From contig CAZRUA010000015.1 in NCBI GenBank assembly GCA_964603125.1, positions 1-45,515 of the forward strand: DNA of 45,515 nt. Reading direction: 5' to 3'. The notes under the pieces are model-generated. The model ran no database searches. It was not told the DNA's origin and saw nothing but the letters and a program-made list of their open reading frames with translations. Below are positions 44,311 through 45,515 of the stretch, in pieces. Position numbers and translations under genes: made by a program. The DNA is from CAZRUA01 sp964603125 (GTDB lineage: Bacteria > Bacteroidota > Bacteroidia > B-17B0 > Aurantibacillaceae). Numbering within the stretch: position 1 is the first letter of the stretch; the number at the start of each line of letters is the position of its first letter.

Positions 44311-45515
44311 TTAAGCGGAGACCTTAGCTTGTTTAGACTTAATCCAATTAAGCAAACAACAATCTTCGATAATGCTCGCCTCCGAAGGAAATAGGATAAG
44401 TTTAGTAAGAACTTTTTCTAAATTTAAGTAATCTTCAAGTTCGGATTTACCTTTGTTTTTTAAATAGCGTGATGCAAATTCTAAAACCGATTTTTCAGTT
44501 TCAAACCCAACAGAACTTGGTTTTAAATTTTTGGAATAATTAGAATATAAGCTTTTAACTAAACTAACATTGTTTAAATTGCAATGAGCAAGTATGTTTA
44601 TTATGCGAGTCATGCATAAAATGGCTTCGTGTGATTTTGCGTCAAAATTATTTAGAACATCGTTAATAAAAGGAATGGCTTTTTTATAATTGTGGGTAAT
44701 AAAATAAGTAATAATTGTGTTTGTTAGAAGTGCATAAAATGAGCTTATTTGTAAAACTTCAATATGTTTTGGTAAATCCTTTTCAAAATGAGATATGATT
44801 TCAATGTTTTTTTCAGGATGGTTTTCACAGAAATTTCGATTCATTTTCAAGTTTTGAATAATTAAAAAGCTCCTGGCTAATTGTCGTGGTTCGGCCTTTT
44901 TGGTAGAGTTTTCTAACTTCAAAATGTATTCATCAAAATCAACAAAGTGTTTTTTAAAAAAGCAGGCATTTAAATAGTTATTTATCGCATGATAATATTT
45001 AGAACTGTTTACTTCCAATTTCTCCGAATCCGATTCCATATGTTTTAACAGCAATGAAGCGTTTTCTAGTCGTGCCTCATTATTTTGTGTAGCAGAAAAG
45101 TAAAATGATTTGCAAACATAATATAAACACTTAGCCTCATAACTTATAGCTTTATCAAGTGAAGAAAAGATATCTTGTTTTAATATATCACTTAGGAATT
45201 GTATGTGTGATTCTTTAGAGTAATCAATATGTCCAATTTTGGATTCGAGATGTTTTATTTGGTTAAAGCAAAACAAGTATTCTTCAAGATTGATTAGTTT
45301 TTGAATGTTTGTTTCAGTTTGGTTTTTTAATACTAGAAGATCATTCCACTCATCATTTGTTATAAAAACAGAAAGTCTGCATCTTCGTAACACTTGTAAA
45401 CACACTAATACTAAATCAAATCTATTTAGTGATTCACAATTTACCCGTGCTTTTTCTACTATTTTTTTTGCCTCTTCGCCTAAACCTTTATTAATAAGCT
45501 GTTCGGCTTTATTTA
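44311..45515 (-). CDS. Helical-repeat (TPR-like) protein, 5' end beyond window
   Basis: The frame stays open past the in-frame GTG at 45405 all the way to the window edge (45515), with plausible codons (NKAEQLINKGLGEEAKKIVE...). The annotated start is therefore internal and the gene is truncated at its 5' end here. At least 400 residues are visible, nearly all helical with regular hydrophobic spacing like TPR or related alpha-solenoids. There is no signal peptide, membrane helix or enzyme motif in the visible part. It is on the same strand as kup, but 73 bp separate them. The function is unknown. Confidence 0.7.
   Translation of the reverse strand, partial: NKAEQLINKGLGEEAKKIVEKARVNCESLNRFDLVLVCLQVLRRCRLSVFITNDEWNDLLVLKNQTETNIQKLINLEEYLFCFNQIKHLESKIGHIDYSKESHIQFLSDILKQDIFSSLDKAISYEAKCLYYVCKSFYFSATQNNEARLENASLLLKHMESDSEKLEVNSSKYYHAINNYLNACFFKKHFVDFDEYILKLENSTKKAEPRQLARSFLIIQNLKMNRNFCENHPEKNIEIISHFEKDLPKHIEVLQISSFYALLTNTIITYFITHNYKKAIPFINDVLNNFDAKSHEAILCMTRIINILAHCNLNNVSLVKSLYSNYSKNLKPSSVGFETEKSVLEFASRYLKNKGKSELEDYLNLEKVLTKLILFPSEASIIEDCCLLNWIKSKQAKVSA

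Overview
The window is about 45.5 kb of AT-rich chromosomal DNA that I read as Bacteroidota. I cannot resolve the order. The reasons are the secreted proteins with type IX secretion (T9SS) C-terminal domains of both kinds (a CHU_C/gliding-type end at 11973 and a 'YPNP...' type A sorting domain at 32527), the TPR-linked LytS and SpoIIE signalling proteins, the scarcity of clear Shine-Dalgarno sequences, and the many TAnnTTTG-type -7 promoter elements (for example before lepA at 37040-37047). I see no tRNA, rRNA, CRISPR array, IS element or prophage. Most genes are chromosomal housekeeping genes mixed with lineage-specific envelope and signalling genes.

Layout. 1-4121 (minus): acetyl-CoA synthetase, then a TPR-LytS histidine kinase, then a response regulator cut by the window edge. 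4314-8185: a small accessory patch with a periplasmic hypothetical, an 86-aa class small protein, a translationally coupled PAS/LuxR regulator plus a 141-aa unknown (minus), a DUF4878-like lipoprotein and a small membrane protein whose end looks frameshifted. 8186-11893: hemA, convergent with a PIF1-HRDC-HTH helicase. 11973-17506 (minus): a run of envelope genes comprising an outer-membrane barrel, a CsgG-like protein, an unlisted 48-aa membrane peptide, a DUF4349-like/barrel protein, a CDP-alcohol phosphatidyltransferase, a small helical protein and a PKD/CHU_C secreted protein. It faces a divergent XRE-type regulator (17731), whose promoter carries paired TTGCAA sites.

18871-20975 (plus): glmS and a small exported Cys-motif protein, ended by a bidirectional hairpin at 21003-21035. 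21056-25057 (minus): sucB and sucA, the E2 and E1 subunits of 2-oxoglutarate dehydrogenase. 25168-29489 (minus): two tandem TPR-SpoIIE phosphatases overlapping by ATGA. 29584-32442: gcvP with its own terminator. 32527-35154: a large secreted protein with dockerin-like calcium loops. 35199-40005 (plus): a TTG-started membrane protein, purT, lepA and an endonuclease/exonuclease/phosphatase lipoprotein. 40011-42257: tatD, divergent from a lipoprotein plus a GT9 glycosyltransferase. 42258-45515 (minus): kup, and a helical-repeat protein that runs off the window.

The most interesting non-coding signals are: a 39-bp promoter-region repeat shared by 4164-4202 and the hemA promoter (8142-8180); a second shared 21-bp element (4247-4267 and 7117-7137); a perfect 10-bp-arm palindrome before hemA (8103-8124); and the TTGCAA pair array before the XRE regulator. 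The least understood potential system is the 11973-18774 envelope block with its divergent regulator. All functional statements come from reading motifs; no database search was run. No stretch longer than 300 bases lacks a gene. The largest gaps, 17507-17730 and 8003-8185, contain the regulatory signals listed.
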